Shown piece after piece: positions 42,737-51,802 of a DNA stretch of 64,000 nucleotides. Both the position numbers and the translations under genes were made by a program. Source of the DNA: Gemmobacter denitrificans (GTDB taxonomy: Bacteria; Pseudomonadota; Alphaproteobacteria; Rhodobacterales; Rhodobacteraceae); NCBI RefSeq assembly GCF_036964905.1, contig NZ_JBALHR010000002.1:310001-374000 (forward strand), in the 5' to 3' direction. Numbering within the stretch: the stretch's first letter is position 1; each line of letters begins with the position of its first letter. The notes beneath the pieces were generated by a model that was not told the origin of the DNA, searched no databases, and saw only the letters and a list, made by a program, of their open reading frames with translations.

Positions 42737-44623
42737 ATGGGAAGTTTTGCCAATCTGGCCGATATTCAGGCCATCGAGGCCGAAATGCCGTGGGAGGCAC
42801 GCGACCGTGCCCGCAGCATTCATGAATTCCTCAGCCGGGCCAAGGCTGCACATGGCGCGCGTCCGGCCGTCAGCTATCAGTTGACCTCCGGTCCCGATGA
42901 CCCGGCCGAGACGCTGACCTGGAGCCAGTTGCATGGCAAGGCCACACAGGCCGCCAATCTTTTCCGCAGTCTGGGTGTGGGGGAATCCGATGTGGTGGCC
43001 TATGTGCTGCCCAATGCATCGGAAACCGTGCAGGTTCTGCTGGGCGGCATGATCGCGGGCATCGTGAACCCGATCAATCCGCTGCTGGAGGCCGAACAGA
43101 TCAGCGCCATCCTGCGCGAAACCAAGGCCAAGGTGGTTGTCACCTTGCGCGCCTTCCCCAAGACCGACCTTTCGGCAAAGGTGGCCGAGGCGGTGAAACA
43201 TGCCCCCAGCGTGAAAACCGTTCTGGAAGTGGACCTGCTGCGCTATCTCAAGCCGCCGAAGAAATGGATCGCGCATTTCCTGCGGCCCAAATCCCCTGTC
43301 AGCCATACCGCCAATGTCAAGAGCTTTCATGCCGAGATGAAACGCCAGCCCGCTGACCGGCTGACCTTTCAGGATGCCAGCACCGATCGCGTGGCCGCCT
43401 ATTTCCACACCGGCGGCACCACCGGCATGCCGAAAGTGGCGCAGCACAAGGTTTCGGGCATGGTCTATAACGGCTGGCTCGGGTCGCGGCTGTTGTTCCG
43501 CGAAACCGATACGGTGATCTGCCCGCTGCCGCTGTTCCATGTGTTTGCAGTCTATCCGATCCTGATGTCGATGATCGCCAGCGGTGCGCATGTGGTGTTC
43601 CCGACCCCTGCGGGCTATCGCGGCGACGGCGTGTTCGACAATTTCTGGAAACTGATCGCGCGCTGGAAGGTGACCTATATGATCACCGTGCCCACCGCGC
43701 TGGCCGCCCTGATGCAGCGCCCGGTCAATGCCGATGTCAGCAGCCTGCGCGGCGCGTTTTCCGGCTCGGCCCCCTTGCCGATCGAATTGTTCAACCGGTT
43801 CGAAAAGGCCACCGGGGTGCAGATCATCGAAGGCTATGGCCTGACCGAATGCACCTGCCTTGTGTCCTGCAACCCGCCGTCGGGGGCCAAGAAGAACGGG
43901 TCGGTCGGGATTCCCTTTCCGCATACCCATGTGCGCATCCTCAACACCGATGGGCAGGGTGGCTTCCGGGAATGCGGAACCGATGAAGTGGGCGAAATCT
44001 GCGTCGCCAATCCCGGGGTGTTTGAAGGGTCAACCTATACCGAGGTGGACAAGAACCGCTCGCTCTTTGCCGAAGGCCGTTATCTGCGCACGGGCGATCT
44101 GGGCCGGATCGACGCTGACGGTTACCTGTACATCACTGGTCGGGCCAAGGATCTGATCATCCGGGGCGGCCATAACATCGACCCTGCGGTGATCGAAGAG
44201 GCCCTGATGGGCCATGAAGCGGTCAGCTTTGTTGGCGCCATCGGCCAGCCTGATGCCCATGCGGGTGAATTGCCCTGCGCCTATGTCGAACTGGTCAAGG
44301 GATCGAATGTCACCGAGGCCGAGTTGATGGAGTTCGCCAAGACGCATATCCATGAACGCGCGGCCGTTCCCAAACATATCGAGGTTCTGGCCGAACTGCC
44401 CAAGACCGCCGTGGGCAAGGTGTTCAAACCCGATCTGCGCCGCAGTGCGATCACCCGCGTCTATGATGCGGCGCTGACCGATGCGGGGCTTGCTGCCCGG
44501 GTGGCCGAGGTGGTCGAGGACAAGAAGCGCGGCCTTGTCGCCCGTCTGAGCCCCAAGGGCGATGATGCGGCGGTGCAGGCGGTGCTGGGGCAATTCACCA
44601 CAGCCTGGGAATGGAAGGCCTGA
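42737..44623 (+). CDS. acyl-CoA synthetase (AMP-binding, FadD-like)
   Basis: 628-residue adenylate-forming enzyme. P-loop YFHTGGTTGMPKVAQH near 226-241, the A5-type motif IEGYGLTECTCLVSC, LRTGDLGRIDADGYLYITGR, KDLIIRGGHNIDPAVIEEAL and the C-terminal catalytic Lys region PKTAVGKVFKPDLR. It activates a carboxylic acid to acyl-CoA; chain-length specificity is not evident. Start ATG 42737 is just after GGGGAGGAG. A hairpin terminator follows the stop. The N-terminal extension (first 35 residues) is typical of the long acyl-CoA synthetases in this group. Confidence 0.93.
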   Translation: MGSFANLADIQAIEAEMPWEARDRARSIHEFLSRAKAAHGARPAVSYQLTSGPDDPAETLTWSQLHGKATQAANLFRSLGVGESDVVAYVLPNASETVQVLLGGMIAGIVNPINPLLEAEQISAILRETKAKVVVTLRAFPKTDLSAKVAEAVKHAPSVKTVLEVDLLRYLKPPKKWIAHFLRPKSPVSHTANVKSFHAEMKRQPADRLTFQDASTDRVAAYFHTGGTTGMPKVAQHKVSGMVYNGWLGSRLLFRETDTVICPLPLFHVFAVYPILMSMIASGAHVVFPTPAGYRGDGVFDNFWKLIARWKVTYMITVPTALAALMQRPVNADVSSLRGAFSGSAPLPIELFNRFEKATGVQIIEGYGLTECTCLVSCNPPSGAKKNGSVGIPFPHTHVRILNTDGQGGFRECGTDEVGEICVANPGVFEGSTYTEVDKNRSLFAEGRYLRTGDLGRIDADGYLYITGRAKDLIIRGGHNIDPAVIEEALMGHEAVSFVGAIGQPDAHAGELPCAYVELVKGSNVTEAELMEFAKTHIHERAAVPKHIEVLAELPKTAVGKVFKPDLRRSAITRVYDAALTDAGLAARVAEVVEDKKRGLVARLSPKGDDAAVQAVLGQFTTAWEWKA

Positions 44624-44649
44624 CACGGCCCGGCCTGTCACGCTGACAG

Positions 44650-44688
44650 ATGCCCTGCTCCGTTTCATTCGGGCAGGGCATTTGCCTT
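44650..44688 (+). terminator. terminator hairpin after the acyl-CoA synthetase
   Basis: ATGCCCTGC (44650-44658) pairs with GCAGGGCAT (44673-44681), extended inside the loop by CCG/CGG. It is followed by TTTGCCTTT, a broken T-run. The rest of the gap to 44822 holds nothing recognised. Confidence 0.65.
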
Positions 44689-44822
44689 TGCGGGCATCGT
44701 AAAACGGCAGACAGGCAGGGGGACTGCGGCGGAAATCGTCACAAATGCGTCTTGGATGGCCTGACAGCGCCGCAGCACATGGTATTGAATGGCGGCAATA
44801 CCCCTGACAGGACTGCCGCTGA

Positions 44823-45290
44823 ATGACCAAGATCGAGATCCGCCGTGACACGCCGCTTGCCGCCGAGGTGCTGCCCCTGCTGCAGCGCCATCTGGATCTG
44901 ATGTGGTCGGCCAGCCCGCCGGAATCGGTGCATGCGCTGGACCCGCAGGATCTTGCCGCGCCGGGGATTGCCTTCTACACCCTGCGCGAGGGCGAAATGG
45001 TGCTGGGCATGGGCGCGGTGAAGCGGATTGACGCCACCCATGCCGAGATCAAATCCATGCATGTGGTGGCCGAGGCACGCGGGCGCGGGCTGGCGCGGGT
45101 GCTGCTGGAACACATCATGGATGAGGCGCGCGCCCTGGGCTATCGCAGGCTGTCGCTGGAAACCGGGGTTGAAGATGTCTTTGCCCCGGCGCGCGCGCTT
45201 TATGCCAATGCGGGTTTTGTGCAATGCCCGCCCTTTGAAGGCTATTGGAACGACCCGCACAGCTATTTCATGACGCGCAGCCTGGCCTGA
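44823..45290 (+). CDS. GNAT family N-acetyltransferase
   Basis: 155-residue acetyltransferase with the acetyl-CoA-binding motif AEIKSMHVVAEARGRGLARVLLEHI (split over motif A) and the C-terminal RLSLETGVEDVFAPARALYANAGF, then GYWNDPHSYFMTRSL. The last segment recalls PhnO/ElaA-like small-molecule acetyltransferases. The acceptor is unknown. It is monocistronic and convergent with the TerB-like gene. Confidence 0.9.
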   Translation: MTKIEIRRDTPLAAEVLPLLQRHLDLMWSASPPESVHALDPQDLAAPGIAFYTLREGEMVLGMGAVKRIDATHAEIKSMHVVAEARGRGLARVLLEHIMDEARALGYRRLSLETGVEDVFAPARALYANAGFVQCPPFEGYWNDPHSYFMTRSLA

Positions 45291-45307
45291 CTGGGCGCTT
45301 TGGCGGA

Positions 45308-45847
45308 TCAGCGCAGCTTCCAGATGCGCCCGATCTCTTCCAGCGCGTCTTTCTGGCGGGGGGCAAGGGTGCCTTCTGCCTTTGCCGCGACATCGCGCAG
45401 AACATCCATGAGGGCCGAAAAACCGTTGGCCCCGCCCAGTTTGTACAGCCGCCGTGCCAGCCGGGTCAGGCCCTGCTGCGCGCCGCTGCATTCCTGCATG
45501 AGCCAGCGCCCAAGAATGGCCGCTTCGCGTGCGGCGGGTTCGGTCATTCCCAGCCGGTGTTGCAGGCTGATCAACAGGGCCTCGTGCTGCTCGGCAGTGG
45601 GCAGGGCGCCCATTTCAAGAAAGGACAGGCCAATCCCGGCGACCGCGACGTTGCGATCTTGCAGGCTGTCAACCGGGTGTTCGTCATGGCGCCGCCGAAA
45701 TCCGAAGCGCCGCGCCGCAGACATCACATCCCCGGCCATATCGGCCAGATCCTGCGCCGCATGGGCCGCATGGGCCGCATTTCGCGCCCGCATCATCCAG
45801 AAAACAATCCCGCCCGCAGCAGCCAGAAGGGCCAGAAGAATCGGCAT
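45308..45847 (-). CDS. membrane-anchored TerB-like helical protein (function unknown)
   Basis: 179 residues: one N-terminal transmembrane segment (about 2-20, PILLALLAAAGGIVFWMM), an Ala/His-rich connector (NAAHAAHAAQDLADMAG), a basic patch RRFGFRRRHDEHP, and an all-helical C-terminal domain of about 110 residues (ALPTAEQHEALLISLQHRL, GLTRLARRLYKLGGANGF). The helical repeat spacing resembles TerB/DjlA domains, but metal-binding acidic pairs are not obvious. A hairpin occupies the leader and would cover the ribosome site. I do not know its function; it appears conserved in Rhodobacteraceae. Confidence 0.72.
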   Translation of the reverse strand: MPILLALLAAAGGIVFWMMRARNAAHAAHAAQDLADMAGDVMSAARRFGFRRRHDEHPVDSLQDRNVAVAGIGLSFLEMGALPTAEQHEALLISLQHRLGMTEPAAREAAILGRWLMQECSGAQQGLTRLARRLYKLGGANGFSALMDVLRDVAAKAEGTLAPRQKDALEEIGRIWKLR

Positions 45848-45851
45848 GTCA

Positions 45852-45879
45852 CACCCAAAAGTTGTTCACGGTTTGGGTG
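45852..45879 (-). promoter_or_regulatory. leader hairpin overlapping the ribosome site of the TerB-like gene
   Basis: CACCCAAA (45852-45859) and TTTGGGTG (45872-45879) form a perfect 8-bp stem. In the minus-strand mRNA the 3' arm, TTTGGGTG, is the only purine-rich Shine-Dalgarno-like sequence and lies 4 bases before the ATG, so folding would hide it. The perfect palindrome AACAATTGTT (45889-45898) just upstream is a possible operator. Confidence 0.4.
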
Positions 45880-45945
45880 CCACAATCGAACAATTGTTTC
45901 AACGATCAAGGGCCTTTGGGCAGGCCGCCCTTTGCACAGGCTGCA

Positions 45946-48501
45946 TCAGCCCAACATGCGCCCGGCCATTTCGCCCAGATCGCGGCTCAGGCCCTGCGTG
46001 GCGGCGATGCGGGACAATTCGGCCCGGATCAACTGCTGTCTTCCGGCATCATAGCGCCGCCAGGTTTCAAAGGCGGTGGACATGCGGGCGGCAGTCTGGG
46101 GGTTCTTCGGGTCCAGCCGGATCAGCCAATCGGCCAGCAGCCGATAGCCCGATCCATCCGCCTGATGAAAGCCCGCATGATTGGCCGACAGTGCGCCGAT
46201 CACCGCACGAAAGCGGTTGGGGTTCTGCCAGTCGAAATCGGTGCGGGCCGTCAGGCGGGCGACTGTCGCGGCGGTCTGGTCGGGCGCGGCATGCAGGATT
46301 TGCAGCATGAACCATTTGTCCATCACCAGCCTGTCATGCCGCCAGCGGGTTTCAAATGCGTCCAGTTGCGCCTGACCCTGACCCAGATCCAGCAGCGCGA
46401 CCAGCGCCGCAAGCCCATCGGTCATGTTGCTGGCGCGGGCATAGGCGTCGCGGGCCTGCGCACCGCCATCCAGACGGCTGGCCAGTTGCAGGCAGGCGTT
46501 GAACAGCGCGCGCTGTCCGGCCTGTGTCGCGTCGGGGGCAAAGGGGGCGGTGACGCGCATCGCCTCCATCAGCCCGGGCAGATGCGGTGCCAACCGCTCT
46601 GCCAGCGCCAGTGCCATGCGGCGGCGTTCGGCATGAAGGCGATCCGGATCGGGCACATGGCCCGCCGCGGCAAGGGTGGCTGCCATGTCATCCTCGGACG
46701 GCAGGCGCAGCGCCAGTGCGCGATAGGCGGGATCCAGACTGTCGTCACAGACCAGTGCCGCCAACCCATCCAGCCAGCCCCGCGCGGGCGCCGCCCCTTG
46801 GGTGACCATGCGCGCCAGAACATCCTTGGCAAGGCTGCGCCCGGCCTCCCACCGGTTGAACGGGTCGGTATCATGGGCCAGCAGGAAGGCGCGTTCGGCA
46901 GCATCAGCGTCGCGCTCCAGCACCACGGGGGCGGAAAAGCCGCGCAGGATCGACGGTACAGGCCGCGCTGCCAGCCCGTCAAACCGGAAGGATTGCACGG
47001 CTTGCGTCATTTCCAGAACGGTGGTCGGCAGCACCTCGTCGCCATTGGGGTTCAGCAGGCCCACGGCAATCGGGATCACCTTGGCCCCCTTGTCGGGCTG
47101 GCCCGGTGTCGGCGGATTGGTCTGTGTGAAGGTGAGCGTATAGGTCCCCGCGCCATCCCAGGCCTCATGCACGCCCAGACGCGGGGTGCCCGCTTCGGTA
47201 TACCAGCGCTTGAACTGGGTCAGATCGCGGCCGGTGGCATCTTCAAAGACCTTCAGCCAATCCTCGATCGTGGCGGCATCGCCGTCATGGCGGGTGAAAT
47301 ACAGGTCCAGCGCGGCCTTGTAGCCATCTTCGCCCACCAGCCGTTTCAACATGCCGATGACCTCGGCCCCCTTTTCATAGATCGTGGCGGTGTAGAAGTT
47401 GTTGATCTCGACATAGCTGTCGGGCCGCACCGGATGGGCCAATGGCCCCTGATCTTCGCGGAACTGCCGGGCGCGCAGCATCAGTACATCTTCGATGCGC
47501 TTCACAGCGTGGCTGCGCATGTCGCCGGAAAACTGCTGATCGCGGAACACGGTCAGCCCTTCCTTCAGGCACAGTTGGAACCAGTCGCGGCAGGTGATGC
47601 GGTTGCCGGTCCAGTTGTGAAAGTATTCATGGGCGATGATCGCCTCGATCCGGGCGAAATCGTCATCCGTCGCGGTTTCCGGGCTGGCCAGCACGAATTT
47701 GGAGTTGAAGATGTTCAGCCCCTTGTTCTCCATCGCGCCCATGTTGAAATCATCGACCGCCACGATGTTGAACACATCCAGATCATAGGCCCGGCCATAG
47801 GCGGTTTCGTCCCATTGCATCGACCGGATCAGCGCATCCATCGCATAGGCGCAGCGGTCCTGATCGCCGGGCCGCACCCAGATGTTCAGCGCGACTTTGC
47901 GCCCCTCGGCCGTGGTGAAGGGCGCGGAATGGGCCACCAGATCCCCGGCGACCAGTGCAAACAGATAGGCGGGTTTGGGCCATGGGTCATCCCATTCCGC
48001 CCAGCCCGCGCCGCTGTCCACCGGATTGCCGTTTGACAGCAGCACCGGCAGATCGGCCTCGATCCGCACGCGGAACCGCGCCATCACATCCGGGCGATCG
48101 GGATAGAAGGTGATCTTGCGGAAACCCTCGGCCTCGCATTGGGTGCAATACATGCCGTTGGACATATACAGCCCCTCAAGCGCGGTATTGCCTTCGGGCG
48201 CGATCTCCACCTCGGTTTCCAAGGTGAAGGCCCCGGCGGGGATCAGCGCGGCAGGAATGGTCAGGCCCGTGGCATCGGGCTGGCATTCCAGCGGCGTCCC
48301 CCCCAGCCGCAGCGACAGCAGCCTCAGCCCTTCGCCATCCAGCCGCAGATCGTGCTGCCCCGGGCGGGCCGGGTTGGGCGTCAGGTCCAGCCGGGCGCTG
48401 ACGCGCGTGGCCTGTGGCAACAGGGCAAAGCGCAGGCTGACCTGTTCAATCAGAAAGGGGTAGGGCTGGTAATCCGACAGCAGAACCGGGGCGGGGGTCA
48501 T
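45946..48501 (-). CDS. pepN: aminopeptidase N
   Basis: 851-residue M1-family zinc metallopeptidase removing N-terminal residues from peptides in the cytoplasm. The exopeptidase motif GAMENKGLNIFN, then the zinc site VIAHEYFHNWTGNRIT (HEXXH near 288-292) with the third ligand Glu in CLKEGLTVFRDQQF. The DUF3458 and C-terminal helical repeat regions fill the rest, as in E. coli PepN (870). No signal peptide. It lies alone between valS and the TerB-like gene on the same strand. Confidence 0.96.
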   Translation of the reverse strand: MTPAPVLLSDYQPYPFLIEQVSLRFALLPQATRVSARLDLTPNPARPGQHDLRLDGEGLRLLSLRLGGTPLECQPDATGLTIPAALIPAGAFTLETEVEIAPEGNTALEGLYMSNGMYCTQCEAEGFRKITFYPDRPDVMARFRVRIEADLPVLLSNGNPVDSGAGWAEWDDPWPKPAYLFALVAGDLVAHSAPFTTAEGRKVALNIWVRPGDQDRCAYAMDALIRSMQWDETAYGRAYDLDVFNIVAVDDFNMGAMENKGLNIFNSKFVLASPETATDDDFARIEAIIAHEYFHNWTGNRITCRDWFQLCLKEGLTVFRDQQFSGDMRSHAVKRIEDVLMLRARQFREDQGPLAHPVRPDSYVEINNFYTATIYEKGAEVIGMLKRLVGEDGYKAALDLYFTRHDGDAATIEDWLKVFEDATGRDLTQFKRWYTEAGTPRLGVHEAWDGAGTYTLTFTQTNPPTPGQPDKGAKVIPIAVGLLNPNGDEVLPTTVLEMTQAVQSFRFDGLAARPVPSILRGFSAPVVLERDADAAERAFLLAHDTDPFNRWEAGRSLAKDVLARMVTQGAAPARGWLDGLAALVCDDSLDPAYRALALRLPSEDDMAATLAAAGHVPDPDRLHAERRRMALALAERLAPHLPGLMEAMRVTAPFAPDATQAGQRALFNACLQLASRLDGGAQARDAYARASNMTDGLAALVALLDLGQGQAQLDAFETRWRHDRLVMDKWFMLQILHAAPDQTAATVARLTARTDFDWQNPNRFRAVIGALSANHAGFHQADGSGYRLLADWLIRLDPKNPQTAARMSTAFETWRRYDAGRQQLIRAELSRIAATQGLSRDLGEMAGRMLG

Positions 48502-48606
48502 TCAACACTCCATCAATGCCCCGGAAAGGTGGGATGAAGCGCCGCCAAGGTCAAGCCGTGGCGGGGGGCGGGCCCGGGCCCGCGATCGGGGCCCGGGCGG
48601 ATTGGA

Positions 48607-51600
48607 TCAGCCGAGTTCGGCCAGACGGGCCATGGCGGCGCGCACCTTGGCGGCCTCGTCGCTGCGGGCCTCCAGATTGGCGCGGGCTTCGTCGACCACC
48701 TCTTCCTTGGCGCTTTCGATGAACTTGGGGTTGGACAGCCGCCCCGACAGGCCGCTGATTTCCTTTTCCAGCTTTTCCAGCGCCTTTTGCAGCCGGGCCT
48801 TTTCGGCACCGATATCAATGATCCCCTCCAGCGGGATGGCAAAGCTGGCGCCTTCGGCGGCGATGGCAATGGCCCCCTTGGGCGCGCTGCTGGCATCCGT
48901 CAGGCTTTCGACGCGCGCCAACCGCTTGATCAGCGCCTCATTGCGCGTCCAGGCCGCACGGGCCTGCGCATCCATCGCCGTGGCCAGCATGTCGAGCTTC
49001 AGCCCCACCGGCACATGCACCTGCGCGCGGGCGGACCGGATTTCGTCGATCAGCCCGGTCACCCATGTCATTTCACGGTCGGCCTCTGTGTCGATCAGCT
49101 CGGTCCCGTAGGTCGGCCAATCGGCATGGACCAGCATCCCGGCGCGGGTGCCGGTGGTGGCCCAGAGTTCCTCGGTGATGAAGGGGGTAAAGGGGTGCAA
49201 CAGGATCATGCACTGATCCAGCACCCAGGCCATGGTGGCGCGGGTTTCATCGGCCTGATCGCCGTCAAACAGCGGCTTGGCAAATTCGACATACCAGTCG
49301 CAGACCTTGCCCCAGACGAATTTATAGAGCGCGTCTGCGGCCTGATCGAAGCGGAAATCGGCCAGCGCGGCATCTACCTCGACCCGTGCCTTGGCGGTTT
49401 CGCCGATGATCCATTTGTTCGCCGTGGCCTGCGGGCTGGGGGGGGCGGCGCGGGTTGCATGGCCTTCCCAGACGCCGTTCATTTCGGCAAAGCGGCAGGC
49501 ATTCCACAGCTTGGTGCCAAAGTTGCGATAGCCCGCGATGCGTTGGGTATCGAGTTTCAGCACCCCGCCAAGGCTGGCCATGGCGGCATTGGCAAAGCGC
49601 AGCGCGTCAGCCCCGTATTCGTCGATGATCTCCAGCGGGTCGATGACATTGCCCAAGGATTTCGACATCTTCTTGCCCTTGGCGTCGCGCACAAGGCCGT
49701 GCAGATAGACGGTGTGGAAGGGGATATCCTCCACCACGGCCAGCTGCATCATCATCATGCGGGCGACCCAGAAGAACAGGATGTCCTGCCCGGTGACCAG
49801 CACCGAGGTCGGGAAGTATTTCTCCAGCTCCGGCGTTTGCTCTGGCCAGCCCAGCGTGCCGATGGGCCAGAGACCGGAGGAGAACCAGGTGTCGAGAACG
49901 TCGGGGTCGCGCCAGAAGGGAATGTCGCCTCCCTTGTTCGGCGTGTCATGCAGAAACTGAGGCCATTCAGAAGGTTCTGCGTTGACTTCAACCAAATTCG
50001 AGGGCGCAGCGCCTGTCCGATCAATCCAAACTTTTGCAATCTGCTTTTGTGCATCCTCAGCAGATGCAGCGCAGAACTGCATAGTAAGGAGCCCCGCGCG
50101 GGTGAGTTGTCCTCCGAGGGCCTTCTCATCATAGGCGTTCTCACGCAAGAATTGCGCGGCCTCTCCCAACGGGATTTCGGACCCAACCCCAATGCGCCAT
50201 GATCCTACTTCACCCTTGAGGCTAGGGACCATTGCTGTCCATACGGGAATCTGATGCCCCCACCAAAGCTGGCGCGAGATGCACCAAGGCTCGATATTCT
50301 CCAGCCAGTGATAATAGGTTTTCTCGCCCGATTCCGGGATGATCTTCACGCGGCCCGTGCGCACCGCCTCCAGCGCCGGTTCCACGATCTTGGCGGTATC
50401 GACGAACCATTGGTCGGTCAGCATCGGCTCGATGACCACCTTCGAGCGATCCCCAAAGGGCTGCATGATCGGCTTGCTTTCTACCACCGGTTCCAGCCGC
50501 AGATGTTCCGATCCGGTTTCCGGGTCGGTTTCGCGGATCATCACGGTGACGGCCAGGCCGATGGCGTTGATATCGGCGATCACGGCCTTGCGGGCCTCGA
50601 ACCGGTCCATGCCGCGATATTTCGTCGGCACGAGGTTCAGGCTGTCCACTTCGGATTCAGTCGTGGGCGAGCCTGCGGCAATCTCGCGCGCCCGCGCCAC
50701 GGCGACCTCATAGGCCGCGCCGTCGTCGCGCATCCGGCCGCGGGTATCCATCAGGCGATAGCAGGGCAGGTTGTTGCGCTTGGCCACCGCATAATCGTTG
50801 AAATCATGCGCGCCGGTGATCTTCACCGCGCCCGAGCCGAAGTTCGGATCAGGGTATTCATCGGCGATGATCGGGATCAGACGGTCGCAAAGCGGCAGTT
50901 TCACCATCTTGCCGACGATGGGCGCATAGCGGGTATCCGACGGATGCACCGCCACCGCGCCATCGCCCAGCATGGTTTCGGGGCGCGTGGTGGCGATGGA
51001 GATGTAATTCCGCTTCTCGCGGAAGGTCACATTGCCGTCTTCGTCTTTCTCGACATAGTCATAGGTTTCGCCGCCCGCGAGTTCGTATTTGAAGTGCCAC
51101 ATATGGCCCGCGACTTCGATATTCTCGACCTCAAGGTCGGAAATCGCGGTTTCAAAATGCGGGTCCCAGTTCACGAGGCGTTTGCCGCGATAGATCAGGC
51201 CCTTGTTGTACATGTCCACAAAGACCTTGATCACGGCATCGTGGAAATTGCCGGCTTCGCCCGCCGGTGCGCCGGGGGCGCCCGACATGGTAAAGGCCTC
51301 GCGGTCCCAATCGCAGCTTGCGCCAAGGCGCTGCAACTGGCCGATGATGGTGCCGCGCGATTTCACCTTTTGCTGCCAGACGCGTTCAAGGAATTTTTCG
51401 CGCCCCATCTCGCGTCGGGTGGGTTCCTGGTGCAGCGCCATTTCGCGTTCGGTCACCATCTGCGTGGCGATGCCTGCGTGATCGGTGCCGGGCTGCCAGA
51501 GCGTGTCATCGCCCTGCATCCGGTGCCAGCGCACCAGAATATCCTGCAGCGTGTTGTTGAAGGCATGGCCCATATGCAGGCTGCCGGTCACATTGGGCGG

Positions 51601-51732
51601 CGGGATCATGATGGAAAAGGCCGGACGCCCGGGCTTGGCATGCGCGCCCGCCCGCCCGGCCTTGCCTTCGATCCACTGGGCAGAAATGCGGGCCTCGGCC
51701 TCGGCGGCGTTGAAGGTCTTTTCCATCGGCAT
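48607..51732 (-). CDS. valS: valine--tRNA ligase with an enlarged, lower-GC catalytic-domain loop
   Basis: Class I synthetase charging tRNA-Val, 1041 residues. HIGH motif PPNVTGSLHMGHAF (HMGH 53-56), the editing domain in the middle (TTRPETMLGDGAVAVHP), DPDVLDTWFSSGLWPIGTLG, KMSKS motif GKKMSKSLGNVIDP near 686, and the C-terminal coiled-coil arm (KLEKEISGLSGRLSNPKFIE). Between WWGHQIPVW and the DPDVLDTWFSS motif there are about 100 residues (about 497-600; nt 49931-50242), more than in many relatives, with about 55 % GC by hand count over 49981-50220. ATG at 51732 is preferred for its spacing to AAGGGGA; 51738 and 51726 are in frame. Confidence 0.95.
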   Translation of the reverse strand: MPMEKTFNAAEAEARISAQWIEGKAGRAGAHAKPGRPAFSIMIPPPNVTGSLHMGHAFNNTLQDILVRWHRMQGDDTLWQPGTDHAGIATQMVTEREMALHQEPTRREMGREKFLERVWQQKVKSRGTIIGQLQRLGASCDWDREAFTMSGAPGAPAGEAGNFHDAVIKVFVDMYNKGLIYRGKRLVNWDPHFETAISDLEVENIEVAGHMWHFKYELAGGETYDYVEKDEDGNVTFREKRNYISIATTRPETMLGDGAVAVHPSDTRYAPIVGKMVKLPLCDRLIPIIADEYPDPNFGSGAVKITGAHDFNDYAVAKRNNLPCYRLMDTRGRMRDDGAAYEVAVARAREIAAGSPTTESEVDSLNLVPTKYRGMDRFEARKAVIADINAIGLAVTVMIRETDPETGSEHLRLEPVVESKPIMQPFGDRSKVVIEPMLTDQWFVDTAKIVEPALEAVRTGRVKIIPESGEKTYYHWLENIEPWCISRQLWWGHQIPVWTAMVPSLKGEVGSWRIGVGSEIPLGEAAQFLRENAYDEKALGGQLTRAGLLTMQFCAASAEDAQKQIAKVWIDRTGAAPSNLVEVNAEPSEWPQFLHDTPNKGGDIPFWRDPDVLDTWFSSGLWPIGTLGWPEQTPELEKYFPTSVLVTGQDILFFWVARMMMMQLAVVEDIPFHTVYLHGLVRDAKGKKMSKSLGNVIDPLEIIDEYGADALRFANAAMASLGGVLKLDTQRIAGYRNFGTKLWNACRFAEMNGVWEGHATRAAPPSPQATANKWIIGETAKARVEVDAALADFRFDQAADALYKFVWGKVCDWYVEFAKPLFDGDQADETRATMAWVLDQCMILLHPFTPFITEELWATTGTRAGMLVHADWPTYGTELIDTEADREMTWVTGLIDEIRSARAQVHVPVGLKLDMLATAMDAQARAAWTRNEALIKRLARVESLTDASSAPKGAIAIAAEGASFAIPLEGIIDIGAEKARLQKALEKLEKEISGLSGRLSNPKFIESAKEEVVDEARANLEARSDEAAKVRAAMARLAELG

Positions 51733-51802
51733 GATCATTCCCCTTTTCGTCGGCCCCGGGTTTAGCGAAAAGGCCGGGCAAGGGGAAGGCTTGGCAGAGC
51801 GG

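Noticed and set aside
45862..48036. 724-codon open frame antisense to pepN
   Set aside because: This is a high-GC shadow; pepN has all M1 motifs on the other strand.
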